From NCBI GenBank assembly GCA_958407995.1, contig CATYJU010000038.1, positions 1 to 19,330 of the forward strand: a stretch of DNA of 19,330 bases, in the 5' to 3' direction. The notes under the pieces were generated by a model. It was not told the DNA's origin. It saw only the letters and a program-made list of their open reading frames with translations, and did no database searches. Source of the DNA: an uncultured Collinsella sp. (GTDB lineage: Bacteria; Actinomycetota; Coriobacteriia; Coriobacteriales; Coriobacteriaceae). The position numbers and the translations under genes are program-made. Positions 7,409-13,593 of this stretch are shown piece after piece (positions within the stretch are counted from its first letter, which is position 1; the number at the start of each line of letters is the position of its first letter).

Positions 7409-8428
7409 GTGGGGACCGCGATCGGCATGGCTTTTGACGGTGCGACGCTTGCCTCCTGCCCGCTTTCGGCGCTGGTGCTCTCGTTCGCTTTCTACGGTTT
7501 TTGCGGTTGGGTGTGGGAATCGACGGTCTGTGCCATGCTCAACCACGGGCGCTTTGCCAACAGCGGCTTTTTGCTGGGACCGTGCTGCCCCATCTACGGT
7601 GCGGGCGGCATCGCGTGCTGGTTGCTGCTGCGTGGAATCCCAGACGCCTCGAGCCAGTTTGTCGCTGCCGCGCTCGTATGCAGCGTGATCGAATATAGCG
7701 TGGGCGTGCTGTTGGAAAAAACGACGGGTGCCCGGTTTTGGGATTACTCGCATCTGCCGTTTAACCTGCACGGACGCATCTGCCTGTACTGGGCCTGCGC
7801 GTTTGGCTTGGGTGCGTTGTGTATTTGCCGTTTAGTGGAGCCGGCATTGCTGGGGCTGCTTGGCCATCTGCCGGTGCTGATTGTGCGGCTGTCCGCCTTT
7901 ATCGTCGCGGTCGCGATGATGGTCGATGCGGTGTGCTCGTTGGCGAGCTGGCGGCGTCTGTCCGATCAGCTTGAGCGTGTGCGTGCCGACCTTGCCGACC
8001 GCATCAATGAGTCGCTCGCCGATGCCTCCGACTCTATGCTCGAACGTATTCCCGATTCGGCGATCGACTCGGTGGCGCAGACGCATATCCGCGGTCGCGC
8101 CGTTAACGCTTGGCTGGCCGAGCTGGGCGACGCGGCGCTCGATGCCCTGCGCGAGAAGGCTTCGATGCCGACGTTTATTTCGGATGGTGCTCGCGGCCTG
8201 GCGCTCGCTGCCCGTCGCGTGGCCGATGCCGCGCCGAGCATGCCGCGTCCGTCGCTCAGTCGTCGCCTTGCCGGCAAGCGCATGAGCCGTCCGGTGCCGA
8301 GTGTGTCGCTCAGCCGTCGTGACCTGCGCTTCTTTAACGCCTTCCCGCGTCTGCGCATCAATCGCTACGAGGGCGTCATCCGAGCTACCGACCTCCGTGA
8401 CCGAGCCCGCGAGCTGTTCCGGCGCTAG
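7409..8428 (+). CDS. CmpB-like integral membrane protein (putative ABC-transporter type IV family, PF06541)
   Basis: The 339-residue protein has an N-terminal membrane half with hydrophobic segments near 18-36, 55-75, 83-101, 124-145 and 148-177, then a long hydrophilic, Arg/Ser-rich C-terminal half (about 180-339) likely in the cytoplasm. Family-like motifs are GFCGWVWES (30-38), NSGFLLGPCCPIYG (51-64) and WDYSHLPFNLHGRICL (111-126). Despite the family name, no biochemical role is established to my knowledge. The start is GTG at 7409 with GGAG ten bases before; an ATG at 7427 is possible. It follows the HD-domain gene by three bases. No clear terminator follows. Confidence 0.78.
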   Translation: MGTAIGMAFDGATLASCPLSALVLSFAFYGFCGWVWESTVCAMLNHGRFANSGFLLGPCCPIYGAGGIACWLLLRGIPDASSQFVAAALVCSVIEYSVGVLLEKTTGARFWDYSHLPFNLHGRICLYWACAFGLGALCICRLVEPALLGLLGHLPVLIVRLSAFIVAVAMMVDAVCSLASWRRLSDQLERVRADLADRINESLADASDSMLERIPDSAIDSVAQTHIRGRAVNAWLAELGDAALDALREKASMPTFISDGARGLALAARRVADAAPSMPRPSLSRRLAGKRMSRPVPSVSLSRRDLRFFNAFPRLRINRYEGVIRATDLRDRARELFRR

Positions 8429-8486
8429 CCAGAGCGGAGCCAAGCGCGCCCTTCTCGTTCGCACGTTTCCCGTTCGTTTCGCGCCC

Positions 8487-8522
8487 GTTGCCGTGCCGTT
8501 TCCAAGATTGCGGCACCGTTTC
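8487..8522 (+). promoter_or_regulatory. phased direct repeats upstream of amtB, GlnR-like arrangement
   Basis: Two copies of TTGC-N6-GTTTC, at 8488-8502 and 8508-8522, are repeated with a 20-base period (17-base units TTGCCGTGCCGTTTCCA and TTGCGGCACCGTTTCCA). Each unit has two 5-base elements 11 bases apart, the half-site phasing of OmpR-family regulators; actinobacterial GlnR boxes contain GAAAC, the complement of GTTTC. A further CGTTTCC lies at 8464-8470. Location upstream of an ammonium transporter supports a nitrogen-control role, but the regulator itself is not here. Confidence 0.4.
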
Positions 8523-8555
8523 CATTCGACAACGCAGCGTTTAACAACGCCGTAT

Positions 8556-8569
8556 CTGGTCTACACCAG
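8556..8569. promoter_or_regulatory. small palindrome CTGGTctacACCAG upstream of amtB
   Basis: Five-base arms around four bases, 58 bases before the amtB ATG. The TGGT-N4-ACCA pattern recalls GntR/FadR-type operators. It may instead be chance or part of the promoter region (CTACAC could serve as a -10). Confidence 0.25.
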
Positions 8570-8626
8570 TTGGCCCTCGGCCGCATCATGAGCGCCGACA
8601 ACGTTCATGCGACCAAGGGGGAGCGA

Positions 8627-9904
8627 ATGTACGATACGGGATCGACAACGTTTATGCTCATCTGCACCATGCTCGTGTTTTTAATGACACCGGGTCTGGC
8701 GTTTTTCTATGGCGGCCTGTCCAGGCGCAAAAATGTCATCAACACCATGCTTATGTGCTTTGGCGCCATTGGCCTGGTTGGTGTGCTGTGGATTGTTGCC
8801 GGCTGGTCGCTGGCCTACGGTGGCGACGGTTCCAGCCCGTTTATTGGAGGCCTTGACGAGCTGCTGTGCCTGCCGGTGCTCAACCAGGTGCTGCAGGCGG
8901 CCGAGGGCAATGCTGCGGATGGTGCCGTCTACCCTCAGATCATCAACATCGCCTTCCAGATGGCGTTTGCCATGATCACCGCCGCTATCGTTACGGGCAG
9001 TCTGGCAGGCCGCGTTAAGTTTGGTGCCATGACGGCCTTCCTGGGCATTTGGCTGCTCGTGGTCTATGCGCCGCTCGCCCACATGGTTTGGGGCGGCGAT
9101 GGTTCCTTTATCGGCGACATCATCGGCGCGCTCGACTTTGCCGGCGGCGACGTGGTACACATTTCGTCCGGTCTCACGGGCCTGATTCTCTGCTTAATGC
9201 TCGGCCGTCGTCGCGGCTTTGGCATGATGAGCTACCGTCCGCATAACGTGCCGTTTGTGGCGCTGGGCGCCGGCCTGCTTTGGTTTGGCTGGTTTGGCTT
9301 TAACGGCGGCAGCGAGTTTAAGGCCGACGCCGTGGCGGCGCTCGCCATCCTCAACACCGTGACGGCCAGCGCGGCGGGCATGGTCTCGTGGCTTGCCGTC
9401 GAGCGCGTGCACACCGGTCGCCCCACGCTGGTGGGTGCCAGCACCGGTCTGGTTGCGGGCCTTGTGGTGGTCACGCCGGGTGCGGGCTTTGTCGAGCCGT
9501 GGGCAGCGCTGGTCATGGGCCTGATCGTCTCGCCCGTCTGTTACCTGGCCATCAGCCATCTTAAGACCAAGTTTGGCTACGACGATGCGCTCGACGCGTT
9601 CGGTTGCCACGGTATCGGCGGCATCTTGGGCGGTGTGCTCACGGGCCTGTTCTGCGTGCCGGAGCTCTCGTGGACCGGTAAGGGCGGCCTGTTCTACACG
9701 GGCGACGTGTCGCTGCTTGTCTCGCAGGTTCTGGGCATTGTGGTGACGGTCGTTATTGTGCTGGTGCTCGACTTGGTGATCGCCGCGGTGGTCAAGGCAC
9801 TGTTCCACGGCAGCCTGCGTGTGGACGAGGCCGACGAGGCGCTGGGCCTGGATGCCAGCCAGCACGGCGAGAGCGCATATCCTTCGTTCTCCGGACTCGA
9901 TTAG
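8627..9904 (+). CDS. amtB: ammonium transporter AmtB
   Basis: The 425-residue Amt/Mep/Rh channel moves ammonium across the cytoplasmic membrane. Eleven hydrophobic segments are expected and visible. Key residues are present: the twin histidines His178 (DFAGGDVVHISSG) and His328 (DAFGCHGIGG), Asp170, and LLWFGWFGFNGGS (217-229). The N-terminus FFYGGLSRRKNV (26-37) is typical. A C-terminal cytoplasmic tail (about 393-425) is where PII docks. I start it at 8627 because GGGGAG lies five to ten bases before and the Amt sequence begins there; the open frame upstream to 8570 has no such support. The PII gene follows after 156 bases, the usual amtB-glnK pairing. Confidence 0.95.
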   Translation: MYDTGSTTFMLICTMLVFLMTPGLAFFYGGLSRRKNVINTMLMCFGAIGLVGVLWIVAGWSLAYGGDGSSPFIGGLDELLCLPVLNQVLQAAEGNAADGAVYPQIINIAFQMAFAMITAAIVTGSLAGRVKFGAMTAFLGIWLLVVYAPLAHMVWGGDGSFIGDIIGALDFAGGDVVHISSGLTGLILCLMLGRRRGFGMMSYRPHNVPFVALGAGLLWFGWFGFNGGSEFKADAVAALAILNTVTASAAGMVSWLAVERVHTGRPTLVGASTGLVAGLVVVTPGAGFVEPWAALVMGLIVSPVCYLAISHLKTKFGYDDALDAFGCHGIGGILGGVLTGLFCVPELSWTGKGGLFYTGDVSLLVSQVLGIVVTVVIVLVLDLVIAAVVKALFHGSLRVDEADEALGLDASQHGESAYPSFSGLD

Positions 9905-9906
9905 CA

Positions 9907-10014
9907 GCACGGCTTTCCCAGGCACCCGACCTTGCCCCTCAAACCGTCGCTTGCGTACCGAAGTACGCGGCGCTCCTCTTTCGGGGCAATCTCGGGCACC
10001 TGGAAAACCCGTGC
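9907..10014 (+). repeat. 108-nt imperfect dyad element between amtB and glnK
   Basis: Outer arms 9907-9938 and 9983-10014 (32 bases each) match at about 26 of 32 positions. At the exact centre lies a perfect hairpin GCGTAC-CGAA-GTACGC (9953-9968) with the same symmetry axis (9960.5). The segments between outer arms and centre are not complementary. It starts three bases after the amtB stop. It could fold in the amtB-glnK mRNA and set the ratio of the two products, or it could be a MITE/REP-like insertion. There is no U-tract, so it is not a classical terminator. Confidence 0.7.
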
Positions 10015-10060
10015 CATGTGAAGGACAATTCATTTCTTTTATTGAAGAGAGGAATTCACT

Positions 10061-10399
10061 ATGAAGAAAATTACGGCTATCGTGCGCCAGGAGAAGCTTG
10101 AGGTTCTCAAAGATGCGCTGTTTGCTGCTGATGTTCGCGGCATGACTATCAACCAGGTGCAGGGCTGCGGTGCACAGCATGGCTGGAAGGAATACGTTCG
10201 CGGCAACGAACTGCTCGTCAATACCATCCCCAAGGTGCAGTTCACCCTCATCTGCGCCGATGAACATGTCGACGGCATTGTCGACATCATCTGCAACGCT
10301 GCTCGCACCGGTGCCGTTGGAGACGGCAAGATTTGGGTCGAGCCGGTCGAAGAGGTCATCCGCATACGCACCGGCGAACACGGCCCCGCCGCGGTGTAG
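10061..10399 (+). CDS. glnK: PII nitrogen regulatory protein (GlnK/GlnB)
   Basis: The 112-residue protein is full length and aligns without gaps with E. coli GlnB. PII trimers bind ATP/ADP and 2-oxoglutarate and block AmtB when nitrogen is ample. ATP-site residues Lys90 (TGAVGDGKIWV), Arg101 and Arg103 (IRIRTGE) and the Gly35/Gly37 loop (GCGAQ) are kept. The T-loop reads HGWKEYVRGNELLV: position 51, the Tyr that is uridylylated or adenylylated in many bacteria, is Leu. Gln39 of E. coli is also present here as Gln39. A ribosome binding site GAGAGG lies upstream of the ATG. Its place after amtB supports the name glnK; control would be by ligand binding only. Confidence 0.93.
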   Translation: MKKITAIVRQEKLEVLKDALFAADVRGMTINQVQGCGAQHGWKEYVRGNELLVNTIPKVQFTLICADEHVDGIVDIICNAARTGAVGDGKIWVEPVEEVIRIRTGEHGPAAV

Positions 10400-10412
10400 A
10401 ATCGACTGCCTG

Positions 10413-10466
10413 CCATCCGCAACGTTAAAATACTGCAATGAGGCACAAGACTTGCGTTGCGGATGG
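10413..10466 (+). repeat. 12-bp perfect inverted repeat before the tetR-type gene
   Basis: CCATCCGCAACG (10413-10424) and CGTTGCGGATGG (10455-10466) are exact complements separated by 30 bases. The right arm ends seven bases before the ATG at 10474 and contains GGATGG, the only candidate ribosome binding site, so the RNA stem would hide it. It may also serve as a weak 3' stem for glnK or as a DNA operator. No U-tract follows. Confidence 0.6.
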
Positions 10467-10473
10467 ACAGATT

Positions 10474-11136
10474 ATGGGGCGTAATAAATATCCCGAGGAG
10501 ACGGTCGCGAAGATTCTCGACGCGGCGCTGGAGCTATTCTGCGCACAGGGTTATGAGGGGACGAGCATTCAAGATATCGTTGACCGTCTCGATGGCATGA
10601 CCAAGGGCGCTGTCTATCATCACTTTAAGAGCAAAGAGGAGATTTTCAACGCCGCATTTGATCGGGCGATGACTCCGATTGTTGAGCAACGTCGCTCAAC
10701 GCTTGGTATCGGCAATATGACCGGAGCCCAAAAGCTCAAGCGACTGTACGCGCCCGAGTCTGTCGTTCCACAAATTGAGCTATGGGCACGCATGCATCCT
10801 GCGGCAGATCCGGTAAAAAGCTCGCGCCTACTGGCGATGCAGTACCAGGGCTCGTTCGACGAGTCGGCCGATGGCTATCTCTTGCCAGTGATCGAGGAGG
10901 GCATCGCCGACGGCTCCATTGCGTGCGAATGCCCGCGCGAAGCGGCGGAGGCCGTATCGTTGTTGGCGAATCTTTGGCTGCTGCCATTGTTTCGTCCGCT
11001 CGAGCCCAAGGAGCGAATGCTCGCTCGCGCACAATGTTTGGCGCAGATGGCTGCCGCGGTGGGACTCGATTTGGGGGAAGAAGTGCTTCAGACAACGGCG
11101 CAGATTTGGGACGTATGGGACCGCGCCGGGTGGTAA
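10474..11136 (+). CDS. TetR/AcrR family transcriptional regulator
   Basis: The 220-residue protein has a classical N-terminal TetR DNA-binding domain: ILDAALELFCAQGYEGTSIQDIVDRL (14-39) and the recognition part MTKGAVYHHFKSKEEIFNAAF. The C-terminal ligand-binding half is variable, and the effector is unknown. I start at 10474, since the domain begins there; an ATG at 10438 is in frame but adds residues that overlap the inverted repeat. It is followed by an MFS exporter gene in the same direction, with palindromic sites on both sides of the intergenic terminator, so it probably represses itself and the exporter. Confidence 0.9.
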   Translation: MGRNKYPEETVAKILDAALELFCAQGYEGTSIQDIVDRLDGMTKGAVYHHFKSKEEIFNAAFDRAMTPIVEQRRSTLGIGNMTGAQKLKRLYAPESVVPQIELWARMHPAADPVKSSRLLAMQYQGSFDESADGYLLPVIEEGIADGSIACECPREAAEAVSLLANLWLLPLFRPLEPKERMLARAQCLAQMAAAVGLDLGEEVLQTTAQIWDVWDRAGW

Positions 11137-11138
11137 TA

Positions 11139-11157
11139 TAGATACCAACGGTATGTA
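11139..11157. promoter_or_regulatory. TetR-type operator, site 1
   Basis: TAGATACC-AAC-GGTATGTA is an inverted repeat with one mismatch in 8-bp arms and a 3-bp spacer. It begins three bases after the tetR stop. Its right arm is identical to that of site 2, 65 bp away. TAATAT (11134-11139) just to its left could be a -10 box. Confidence 0.6.
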
Positions 11158-11169
11158 ATAGATTTGAGA

Positions 11170-11191
11170 GGGCAGCTCCGGCTGCCCTTTT
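11170..11191 (+). terminator. intrinsic terminator after the tetR-type gene
   Basis: GGGCAGC-TCCG-GCTGCCC forms a perfect 7-bp stem with a tetraloop, followed by TTTT. It lies between the two operators and 45 bases before the exporter ATG, so the exporter is likely to have its own promoter or to be reached by read-through. Confidence 0.85.
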
Positions 11192-11203
11192 CAAGTCGAT
11201 AAA

Positions 11204-11222
11204 TACATACTAGCGGTATGTA
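11204..11222. promoter_or_regulatory. TetR-type operator, site 2, upstream of the MFS exporter
   Basis: TACATACT-AGC-GGTATGTA shares the right arm GGTATGTA with site 1 and the same 3-bp spacing; the flanking bases extend it to ATACATAC-N5-GTATGTAT, a perfect 8-bp arm. It ends 14 bases before the exporter ATG, where a bound repressor would block initiation. Confidence 0.7.
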
Positions 11223-11236
11223 TAGGGAGCGGACTT

Positions 11237-12499
11237 ATGGCTGGACTGAGAGACGTCAGAGTCTTGTTGGAACCAAAAACAGTGCGGTCAATCAGGCTTG
11301 CGGAACTTCTGGTTGCGCAGCTGTGCACGTATTCGATGCTGTCAGCGCTGTGCTTTGCGTATCCGCTTTACTTGTTCGATTGCAGCGGATCGTCAACGTT
11401 ATATGGCGCCGTCGTGGCGACGGCGTTCATACCCGGCGTACTCGCAACTCCGGCTGGCGGAATCTTGGCGGATAGGGGAAGACATCGCGAGGTCCTCGTG
11501 GCCCTCGGCATTGCTCTGATGACTGCATCACTGCTGTCTATCCTCATGAAGCGTTCGTTGCCTCTTGCGGTCGTCGTAGTAGCGATACTTTGTGTTCAAT
11601 ATGGTGTTCAATCGCTGCTGAAGCCAATGCTCCAAATTGAGACGGTGCGCATGGCGGGTGAAGAGAAGGTTGAGCGGGCCACTGCATTGGTTTCGCAGGT
11701 GACCATGGTGAGCAATATCTTGGGTCCTGTGGTCGGGACGGCAGTCTATGGGTGCTTTGGCATCGATGCTCTTTGCACAATCGCGTCGGTAGCGTTTGCG
11801 ATTTCAGCCCTGCTGTTTGGGGGTGCACTCAAGCAAAATGCCTCATCTGAAACGATGGGAGACGGCGCGACTCGCACGACATGCCGAAACGATTTTCGGG
11901 AGTCGATTCGGTATCTGTTGCAAAATGCATCATTGGTCGCTGTGATTTTGCTTGCGGCCGTTTTGAACCTTGCGTTGATTGGGCTAACGATTGGCGCTCC
12001 CATTATTGTTACAAAGCATCTCGGCATGCAATCGTCCTGCGTTGGGATAGTTGAGGTGGCTATGGGCTTGGGTGGTCTTGCCGGCAGTGGCTTGGTCGGC
12101 ATTTGGCCGCATCGTTTTTCTGTCAATGGCATATGTCGATATGTTGCGATGATCTGTTTTGGAGTCGTACCGATTATTGTTACGCTACTGTTCGGCGCAG
12201 ATGTATGCGTGTTCACCGTGTTTGCGGTTGGTTCGGCATGGATCATGGTGTGGGCAAGCATTGCGTCGGTTGAAATCACCGCGTTTGTTCAGCGGGCAGC
12301 GCCGACTGAGCTCTGCGGAAAAGTGCTTTCGGTCGTTTACATGGTCCTTTCCTGCGCAACACCTATCGGCCAATTGACGTACGGGGTTGCATATGATCGA
12401 TGGACACCGGCGATTGTATTCGCAGCCATGTTGGCGGTGCTGACGTTGACGACGGCGCTGTTTTATCGTCTGAAAAATCGCTTGCGGCGATTGTCTTGA
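11237..12499 (+). CDS. major facilitator superfamily (MFS) transporter, probable drug/compound exporter
   Basis: The 420-residue protein is a polytopic membrane transporter, with about 12 hydrophobic segments along its length. The cytoplasmic loop 2-3 signature of MFS is visible as GGILADRGRHREVL (about 74-87), and FIPGVLATPAG precedes it. The general look is of the MFS_3-type proton antiporters, often efflux pumps; a TetR neighbour with operators supports efflux. The ATG at 11237 has GGGAG about nine bases before. Its codons, with many A/T third positions, differ from the GC-rich neighbours, suggesting this regulator-exporter pair may be acquired. The substrate cannot be inferred. Confidence 0.88.
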   Translation: MAGLRDVRVLLEPKTVRSIRLAELLVAQLCTYSMLSALCFAYPLYLFDCSGSSTLYGAVVATAFIPGVLATPAGGILADRGRHREVLVALGIALMTASLLSILMKRSLPLAVVVVAILCVQYGVQSLLKPMLQIETVRMAGEEKVERATALVSQVTMVSNILGPVVGTAVYGCFGIDALCTIASVAFAISALLFGGALKQNASSETMGDGATRTTCRNDFRESIRYLLQNASLVAVILLAAVLNLALIGLTIGAPIIVTKHLGMQSSCVGIVEVAMGLGGLAGSGLVGIWPHRFSVNGICRYVAMICFGVVPIIVTLLFGADVCVFTVFAVGSAWIMVWASIASVEITAFVQRAAPTELCGKVLSVVYMVLSCATPIGQLTYGVAYDRWTPAIVFAAMLAVLTLTTALFYRLKNRLRRLS

Positions 12500-12558
12500 C
12501 GCGCTGGGGCACCGTGAATTTGCGGAGGCAGTGGCCCGCCGCGCCGGGACGGCATTGT

Positions 12559-12586
12559 TTGGGCATGCCTCTCCTTCGTCTACAAT
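12559..12586 (+). promoter_or_regulatory. candidate promoter of the HAD phosphatase gene
   Basis: TTGGGC (12559-12564) and TACAAT (12581-12586) are 16 bases apart. Transcription would begin near 12593, leaving a leader of roughly 20 bases with AAGGAGAGG. The -10 lies at the centre of the inverted repeat at 12561-12614. Confidence 0.45.
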
Positions 12587-12614
12587 ATCGGGCAGACGAA
12601 GGAGAGGCATGTCC
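12561..12614. repeat. 21-bp inverted repeat spanning promoter, ribosome binding site and start
   Basis: Arms 12561-12581 and 12594-12614 are complementary over 18 perfect pairs (CATGCCTCTCCTTCGTCT with its exact complement) plus three more pairs with one G-T wobble; the loop is 12 bases. The right arm contains the ribosome binding site AAGGAGAGG and an ATG at 12609. There is no U-tract, and the position argues for control of the downstream gene rather than termination. Confidence 0.75.
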
Positions 12615-13472
12615 ATGATCAAGATGTTCGCGAGTGACTTAGACGGAACGCTGCTGAACGCCCTGCACGAGGCGGATGGGACCATCCGCCGCGCCATTCG
12701 CGAGCTGACCGAGGCTGGCCTGCACGTGGTTCCCGCGACCGGACGCTCGACGCTGCCGATCGGCGAGCATGGCTTTACGGGGCTGGCGCTCGATGCCTGC
12801 TGCTCTAACGGCTCCATCGTGCGCGACAGCCATGGCGAGGTGCTCAAGACCTGGACCATCGATCCGCAGATCACCGAGGAGCTGCTCAAGGCGTTCCCGG
12901 ATATCTGTTTTGACTGCTCCACGCCCGACGGCATGTTTTCGAGCGGATCGTTCGAGATGCACCAGGCGGGCTTTAAAAAGGACAGTCCCATCAAGCGCAT
13001 CGTGATGCGTGGCATGCGTGCGCGTGGCGGCTATCACGAGGAACAGTATTTCGACCAGTCGATTGGCGACATCTTGCGCCACGATGTGTGCAAGATCAAC
13101 TGCCGCGTGACCTCGCGCGAGCTGGAGCGCGACCTTAAGGCATATTTGGCCGAGCGCTCGGACCGTGTAGTCAACGCGCCGTTTGACCCGGTGATGTTTG
13201 AGATCACGGACGTGGCGTGCAACAAGGGTGAGAGCGTGGCCTGGCTGGCGGGCTACTACGGCATTGCCGAGGACGAGGTCGCGGTTTACGGCGACGGCGG
13301 CAATGACATCGCCATGCTCAAGCGTTTCCGCCACAGCTACGCGACTAAAAACGCTAGCGATGCAGCTAAGGCCGCCGCGAGCGCGACCATCGGCAGCTGC
13401 ATGGTCCACGCCGTCCCCAAACACATGCTCGCCACCATGCGCAAGCAAAACTCCCGCACCGTCATCGAATAA
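12615..13472 (+). CDS. HAD superfamily hydrolase, Cof/YidA type phosphatase
   Basis: The 285-residue cytoplasmic protein carries all HAD motifs: I, ASDLDGTLL with nucleophile Asp8 and Asp10; II, ATGR with Thr42; III, Lys204 in ACNKGESV; IV, YGDGGNDIAML (226-231 for GDGGND). The insert between motifs II and III is the large C2-type cap of the Cof subfamily, which dephosphorylates sugar phosphates or cofactors; the substrate is not predictable. ATG codons at 12609 and 12615 are both plausible; I choose 12615 because AGGAG is then ten bases away and MIKMFASDLDG is the usual family start. The gene stands alone, with no operon partner in close spacing. Confidence 0.9.
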   Translation: MIKMFASDLDGTLLNALHEADGTIRRAIRELTEAGLHVVPATGRSTLPIGEHGFTGLALDACCSNGSIVRDSHGEVLKTWTIDPQITEELLKAFPDICFDCSTPDGMFSSGSFEMHQAGFKKDSPIKRIVMRGMRARGGYHEEQYFDQSIGDILRHDVCKINCRVTSRELERDLKAYLAERSDRVVNAPFDPVMFEITDVACNKGESVAWLAGYYGIAEDEVAVYGDGGNDIAMLKRFRHSYATKNASDAAKAAASATIGSCMVHAVPKHMLATMRKQNSRTVIE

Positions 13473-13473
13473 T

Positions 13474-13495
13474 GTGGCAAAGAAACTGTCCCTTT
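13474..13495. repeat. short dispersed motif, copy 2 (AAAGGGACAG core)
   Basis: Read on the minus strand this is AAAGGGACAG followed by a T-rich stretch and GCCAC, matching the copy at 4556-4577 in the ten-base core and in the following T-run. It begins one base after the HAD gene stop. A REP-like repeat is a reasonable guess; a converging-end RNA signal is an alternative. Confidence 0.4.
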
Positions 13496-13527
13496 AACAC
13501 ATCCCAAATATTGCCTTTACGTGTTGA

Positions 13528-13572
13528 TGCACACGGTGTGCAATAATACTCGCACTGTGCAATAGCGCACAG
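13528..13572. promoter_or_regulatory. two adjacent palindromes, candidate operator of the second TetR gene
   Basis: TGCACAC-G-GTGTGCA (13528-13542) is a perfect 15-base palindrome; CTGTGC-N6-GCACAG (13555-13572) is a second one. Both contain TGTGCAATA, a direct repeat with starts at 13537 and 13556 (19 bases, about two helical turns). The pair lies 22-66 bases before the TetR start codon and AATAATAC between them may be the -10. Autoregulation by the TetR protein is the simplest reading. Confidence 0.55.
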
Positions 13573-13593
13573 GCTGAGTAACAAGGAGGACGT

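Noticed and set aside
8570..8626. A start of amtB at 8570
   Set aside because: The first 19 residues are unlike Amt signal regions, and a good ribosome binding site lies directly before the ATG at 8627.
9907..10014. Simple intrinsic terminator of amtB
   Set aside because: No run of T follows the stem, and the symmetric three-part layout is unusual for a terminator.
9194..10438. A 414-codon minus-strand frame across amtB and glnK
   Set aside because: It runs antisense through two well-recognised genes and the dyad element, and the translation is rich in His, Arg and Gln without a domain.
12561..12614. Intrinsic terminator for the MFS gene
   Set aside because: The stem is strong but there is no U-tract, and the right arm carries the next gene's ribosome binding site.
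12561..12614. Invertible (phase-variable) promoter
   Set aside because: Only 12 bases lie between the arms, far too short for known site-specific inversion systems, and no recombinase gene is present.
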